This document shows, in pieces, positions 63,121 to 64,000 of a DNA stretch of 64,000 nt. The stretch comes from Solitalea canadensis DSM 3403 (GTDB taxonomy: Bacteria; Bacteroidota; Bacteroidia; Sphingobacteriales; Sphingobacteriaceae), in NCBI RefSeq assembly GCF_000242635.2, contig NC_017770.1, positions 3,298,669 through 3,362,668 of the forward strand, in the 5' to 3' direction. Positions within the stretch are counted from its first letter, which is position 1. Every line of letters begins with the position of its first letter. A model generated the notes under the pieces. It was not told the DNA's origin. It was given only the letters and a program-made list of their open reading frames with translations, and did not search any database. The translations under genes were made by a program, and so were the position numbers.

Positions 63121-64000
63121 ATGGAGTCTTCAGCTTTTGGAAGTATTAAAGGTGCCTATACTTTAATAGATCAAATTGGGAATACTCCTCTCGTTGAACT
63201 TACCCGTTTAAATCCTAATCCTGATGTAAGGATATTTGCCAAATTAGAAGGTGACAATCCAGGAGGAAGTGTTAAAGATCGTGCTGCATACGGTATGATA
63301 AAAGGCGCATTAGACCGTGGAGAGTTAAAACCTGGCATGAAACTTATTGAAGCGACAAGTGGAAATACCGGAATTGCCTTAGCCATGATGGCTCGTTTAT
63401 TTGATATAGAAATCGAGTTGGTAATGCCTGAAAACTCTACCCGTGAACGGGTATTAACGATGGAAGCTTTTGGCGCCAAAGTTACCCTTACTCCTGCTGA
63501 GGGTTCGATGGAAGCGGCAATCGACTATGCGCATGCTCAAGTGGCAAAAGGTGGTTTTTTAATGCTGAATCAGTTTGCTAATCCTGATAATTACGGAATG
63601 CATTATAAAACTACCGGACCAGAAATCTGGAAAGATACACATGGTGCCATTACGCATTTTGTTTCGTCGATGGGTACAACAGGAACTATTATGGGCGTAT
63701 CACGCTATTTGAAAGAGCAAAACCCAAGTATTGAGATCATTGGTTGTCAGCCAACAGATAATTCAAGAATCCCGGGTATCCGTAGGTGGCCTACAGAATA
63801 TTTACCCAAAATATTTGAACCAGAGCGTGTGGACCGTATCATGGATATTTCGCAAGAAGAAGCGACTGATATCACCCGAAAATTAGCTCGTGTGGAAGGT
63901 ATATTTGCCGGAATGAGTTCAGGAGGTGCGGTTTCTGCTGCATTACGATTAGCCGAGGAACTTGACAACGGAGTAATCGTATGTATTATTTGTGACCGCG
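63121..64000 (+). CDS. cysM: Cysteine synthase B (O-acetylserine sulfhydrylase), 3' end missing
   Basis: PLP enzyme joining O-acetylserine and sulfide (or thiosulfate) to give cysteine, cut by the window edge after about 293 residues. PLP lysine in GGSVKDRAAYGM, substrate loop EATSGNTGIALAMM, and CysM-specific blocks MPENSTRERVLTMEAFGA and QPTDNSRIPGIRRWP, which favour CysM over CysK. The ATG at 63121 is the first clearly in frame; an earlier start would add a few residues. It forms a cysteine operon with cysE, 79 bp upstream. Confidence 0.95.
   Translation, partial: MESSAFGSIKGAYTLIDQIGNTPLVELTRLNPNPDVRIFAKLEGDNPGGSVKDRAAYGMIKGALDRGELKPGMKLIEATSGNTGIALAMMARLFDIEIELVMPENSTRERVLTMEAFGAKVTLTPAEGSMEAAIDYAHAQVAKGGFLMLNQFANPDNYGMHYKTTGPEIWKDTHGAITHFVSSMGTTGTIMGVSRYLKEQNPSIEIIGCQPTDNSRIPGIRRWPTEYLPKIFEPERVDRIMDISQEEATDITRKLARVEGIFAGMSSGGAVSAALRLAEELDNGVIVCIICDR

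Noticed and set aside
63171-63479. 102-residue minus-strand ORF at the right edge
   Set aside because: Antisense to cysM, whose PLP and substrate motifs are clear on the plus strand.

Overview
The window reads as a chromosomal segment of a low-GC Bacteroidota bacterium, most likely a Sphingobacteriaceae member (a Solitalea- or Pedobacter-like genome is my guess). The support is: a TonB-dependent receptor and PorT-type barrels, the typical -7 motif TAnnTTTG upstream of tRNA-Arg, atpD and parE, few Shine-Dalgarno sequences, a large two-part IspG, a GTP-dependent PEPCK, a split atpDC operon, paired GH92 mannosidases and a HemJ-type heme pathway. Nearly all of it is ordinary core genome; one insertion sequence is the only clear mobile gene. 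Layout: 1-7.5 kb holds a truncated TonB receptor, a 1-Cys peroxiredoxin, an aspartate:alanine-exchanger-type transporter, PEPCK and an MgtC-like membrane protein. 7.5-9.07 kb is an IS256-family element sitting between two copies of a 79-80 bp sequence that carries a terminator. 9.1-15.1 kb (mostly minus) carries obgE, adk, tRNA-Arg(ACG), a small barrel protein, mannose-6-phosphate isomerase, floA and an RmlD-like reductase. 15.4-17.3 kb is atpD-atpC. 17.4-19.7 kb has a luciferase-like oxidoreductase, a VF530 protein and an orphan ABC ATPase. 19.9-22.8 kb is a minus-strand unit: ECF sigma factor, probable anti-sigma factor, PorT-like barrel and lipoprotein. 23.0-30.7 kb is a plus-strand glycan locus: LacI-type regulator, GH92, GH13, GH92. 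It has no SusC/SusD pair. 30.8-33.3 kb holds an outer-membrane protein and a DUF885 peptidase-like protein, whose start codons both lie inside terminator-like hairpins. 33.3-42.8 kb is a heme/tetrapyrrole cluster on the minus strand: hemA, fused hemC-hemD, hemB, hemL, then a histidine kinase, a Uma2 nuclease and a response regulator, then hemE and hemJ. Together the enzymes run from glutamyl-tRNA to protoporphyrin IX except for coproporphyrinogen oxidase. 42.9-48.8 kb has ispG, a PspC protein and an SDR, an MlaE-MlaF lipid ABC pair and an RNA methyltransferase. 49-53.4 kb has an unknown lipoprotein, a D-aminoacylase, two tiny membrane proteins and a DUF4197 lipoprotein. 53.5-58.5 kb is topoisomerase IV (parE, then parC) split by about 430 bp of tandem hairpin repeats; ParC ends in a sequence resembling a sliding-clamp-binding motif. 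58.8-64 kb has a lipocalin-like protein, an SGNH hydrolase, a ClC channel with CBS domains, and cysE-cysM (cysM cut by the window edge). The intergenic spaces are unusually rich in palindromes. At least seven loci hold a distinct type: an inverted repeat whose arms are built from short, slightly varied direct-repeat words. They have no common sequence but a common architecture. This, the long duplication around the IS, and the start-codon hairpins are the least explained features here.
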